A DNA stretch of 64,000 nt from Gordonibacter urolithinfaciens (GTDB lineage: Bacteria > Actinomycetota > Coriobacteriia > Coriobacteriales > Eggerthellaceae), in NCBI RefSeq assembly GCF_900199375.1, contig NZ_LT900217.1, positions 2,170,001 to 2,234,000 of the forward strand. Direction: 5' to 3'. Within the stretch, counting starts at the first letter, position 1; each line of letters opens with the position of its first letter. The notes under the pieces are model-generated. The model was not told the DNA's origin. It saw nothing but the letters and a program-made list of their open reading frames with translations, and searched no databases. This document shows, piece by piece, positions 62,547-64,000 of this stretch. The position numbers and the translations under genes were made by a program.

Positions 62547-63107
62547 CTACTCGGTGACCTTCTTGCGCAGGGCCACGAAGACAGCGCCGGCGGCGATGGC
62601 CGTCACGACGGTGGCGCCGGCAACGGTGCCGAGGTCAATGCCGGTCTGCGGGGAGGTGGAACCCGTGTTGGCCGTCGAGGAGGAAACGACGTCGCCGATC
62701 ACCACGGAGAAGATGGAGAGGCTGGGGGCCGTGAACGTCAGCGTGCCGTCGGAGGCAACAACGCCCGTGATGTTCTCGCCGGCTTCGCCGTTGCCATACT
62801 CAACGTAGACCGTGAAAGCGTGGTTGGCGTACTGGCTGCCAACGTTAAAGGAGAACGTCACGTTCGTGCCCGTGCCGTCGACCACAAACGACATCAGCGG
62901 GGTAACGCCCTCGGGAACCGTCTTGGCCGGCTTGTCAGAGGCGACAGGCGCGCTGACGGTGCCATTCTCGGCCTTGACGGTAACGGTGATGCCGCCAACG
63001 TTACCCGTTTCATTATTGCCGCTCGGGCTCGGGGCTGCCCATGCAAGCGTCGGAAGCGCAAGCATGAGAGCTGCAGCACAAGCAATCGCTGCAATCCTCT
63101 TCTTCAT
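62547..63107 (-). CDS. Sortase-anchored surface protein with SPQTG sorting signal
   Basis: A protein of 186 residues with an N-terminal Sec signal (MKKRIAAIACAAALMLALPTLAWA) and C-terminal SPQTG at residues 152-156, then a hydrophobic stretch and a basic tail (RKK). An N/SPQTx-type motif fits class B sortases, and the enzyme gene is the next one downstream. The mature ~120 residues are Thr/Val/Gly-rich and probably beta-stranded, with no recognised domain. AAGGA precedes the ATG. Strong promoter upstream. Confidence 0.85.
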   Translation of the reverse strand: MKKRIAAIACAAALMLALPTLAWAAPSPSGNNETGNVGGITVTVKAENGTVSAPVASDKPAKTVPEGVTPLMSFVVDGTGTNVTFSFNVGSQYANHAFTVYVEYGNGEAGENITGVVASDGTLTFTAPSLSIFSVVIGDVVSSSTANTGSTSPQTGIDLGTVAGATVVTAIAAGAVFVALRKKVTE

Positions 63108-63169
63108 TAAATCCTTCTTTCCTTGGGTGCTCTTCACGCGAACACAGTTTTACAGCCTTGCCCTTCTGA

Positions 63170-63199
63170 ATGATAGCGGCCGTTCGACGCGTTTGTCAA
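63170..63199 (-). promoter_or_regulatory. Strong promoter for the SPQTG protein gene and capsule operon
   Basis: On the minus strand a consensus -35 TTGACA (63194-63199), an 18-nt spacer and -10 TATCAT (63170-63175). Transcription would start about 55 nt before the ATG at 63107. The best sigma-70-type promoter in the window. Confidence 0.8.
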
Positions 63200-63885
63200 T
63201 GAGAAATTGATCTTTTGCCTCGTAAACGTAGTAATTCCTCTTTAACGGGGCGTTCTTCGTGTTGTGCAACAAAGAGGCTCGCCAACGGTTGCGGGCAGCT
63301 TGCCGGCGTCAATGGCGGGGAAGGGGGGAGAGGCGGCTTGCAGATTCTCCATACGACAACCATATAAGACCGGTTCGTACAACCGTTCTGAAATTGTTGG
63401 TTGAGGAAAAGCGGGGGGGGGGGGCTTGATCGAGAAAAACGACTCCTGGAAAAAGAATCTTCACATTTGGCGTTGCTAAACTGTAAACCTCAACCTATCA
63501 TTTATAATGACAACCGCCAGTTTTATCAGGGAATACATAATCTTTTGCTATGCATTTGAAGTTGTATTTCCATGGCGGCTGGTAAAAGGCCGGTTTTGGA
63601 ATGTCTGCGTTCTCGTAGGGACGTGCTTTCCAAAACGACGAAGCGAATCCGCGGAAATCATAAAGGGCTGCGCGAGCGCAAGCTGATCGTGCGCGCCCCT
63701 CCGCTTCTTTCGAGTCGTTCCGGTCGTGGCGGTTGAACCGCCGGGCATATCTTACAAGCGAGGGATCGTCGCTGGGTGCGCGTCTCGTTGCGAGTAGGAG
63801 GATGAATAACGTTGTCGTTTCGCATCGCCTTTCGGCGCATGGCGAAGCCTTACCTTTGTATAAGCCCTTCGGCAGGAGGCTGGCT
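63200..63885. other. Long intergenic region with poly-G tract and long leader before the NusG-like gene
   Basis: No gene is seen. A run of 12 G (63413-63424) is a potential slippage site. TATAAT at 63503-63508 is a likely plus-strand -10, giving a leader of ~370 nt before the NusG-like start. From 63425 the sequence is AT-richer. The leader may carry a loading or antitermination element, which I could not define. Confidence 0.5.
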
Positions 63886-64000
63886 ATGTGGTATGTCGTG
63901 CAGGTCGTCGGCGGCAGGGAGCGCCGTGTCCTCCATCTGGTGGAGCAGCTCGTCGATGATGACGTGCTGCAGGAGTGCTTCATCCCCCAGTACGAGATCA
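63886..64000 (+). CDS. NusG-like transcription antiterminator (LoaP/RfaH type), 3'-partial
   Basis: The first 38 residues (MWYVVQVVGGRERRVLHLVEQL...) match the start of a NusG N-terminal (NGN) domain. The gene runs off the window. AGGAGG lies 6 nt before the ATG. Position next to capsule genes suggests a LoaP/RfaH-like specialised NusG paralogue for a polysaccharide operon. An upstream in-frame ATG at 63802 would add 28 residues but has its AGGAGG directly against the start. Confidence 0.82.
   Translation, partial: MWYVVQVVGGRERRVLHLVEQLVDDDVLQECFIPQYEI

Overview
The window is high-GC, gene-dense bacterial DNA with tight, often overlapping operons. The gene content suggests a gut Coriobacteriia member of the family Eggerthellaceae, perhaps a Gordonibacter-like organism. 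This is inferred from a Dsr sulfite-reduction locus beside actinobacterial-style genes, a giant MBG-repeat adhesin, NrdDG, a Cps/LCP/sortase B cluster, and many ATGA/GTGA gene overlaps. No rRNA, tRNA, CRISPR array, prophage or intact insertion sequence was seen.

Layout. 1-6054: the distal part of a dissimilatory sulfite reductase locus (dsrK-J-O-P-C-N). 6190-8578: hisS and a D-2-hydroxyacid dehydrogenase. 8730-10735: three dispersed copies of a structured RNA gene on the minus strand, around a TDT/SLAC1-type transporter. 10942-15576: a zinc-ligand-less homocysteine-methyltransferase homologue with a small partner, then anaerobic ribonucleotide reductase nrdD-nrdG. 15601-19412: an HTH/zeta toxin-antitoxin pair, mscS and a DUF2804 gene. 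19448-24510 (minus): a pilus-like operon with a PilT-type ATPase, a GspF/PilC protein, four small membrane proteins and a transglutaminase-like lipoprotein. 25028-34454: a ~2940-residue MBG-domain surface protein and a small membrane partner. 34551-40950: a molbindin and the phosphate regulon pstSCAB-phoBR, with an apparently circularly permuted PstS and matching Pho-box-like motifs before pstS and phoB. 41262-41919: a RelE-like toxin and its antitoxin. 42498-57844: housekeeping genes (rarA, a DUF948-like gene, an AI-2E-family transporter, alaS, ruvX, mltG, yqeG) leading into aroE-aroC-aroK-aroB-(aroQ::M24 peptidase)-efp. 58050-63107 (minus): an SPQTG surface protein, sortase B, an LCP enzyme and the Wzz/Wze/Wzb-like capsule regulators. 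63886-end: the start of a NusG/LoaP-like antiterminator.

How the genes fit together. The Dsr genes form the membrane electron-transfer complex DsrMKJOP (dsrM and dsrAB presumably lie just upstream), the sulfur carrier DsrC and the siroheme amidase DsrN. Together with nrdDG this points to an anaerobe able to respire sulfite. The aro block covers five shikimate-pathway steps. The surface loci (adhesin, pilus, capsule, sortase) suggest a host-associated lifestyle.

Between the genes are three unrelated repeat families: the C-rich-loop RNA (3 copies), a two-hairpin element with a conserved CGACGCTGCG core (3 copies, one translated as the tail of YqeG), and REP-like palindromes built on GACGGGGAT (3 copies). 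The strongest candidate for something undescribed is the three-copy RNA. It has covarying stems, anti-Shine-Dalgarno-like CCCCU loops, and an upstream architecture whose spacing is identical to the base in all copies.
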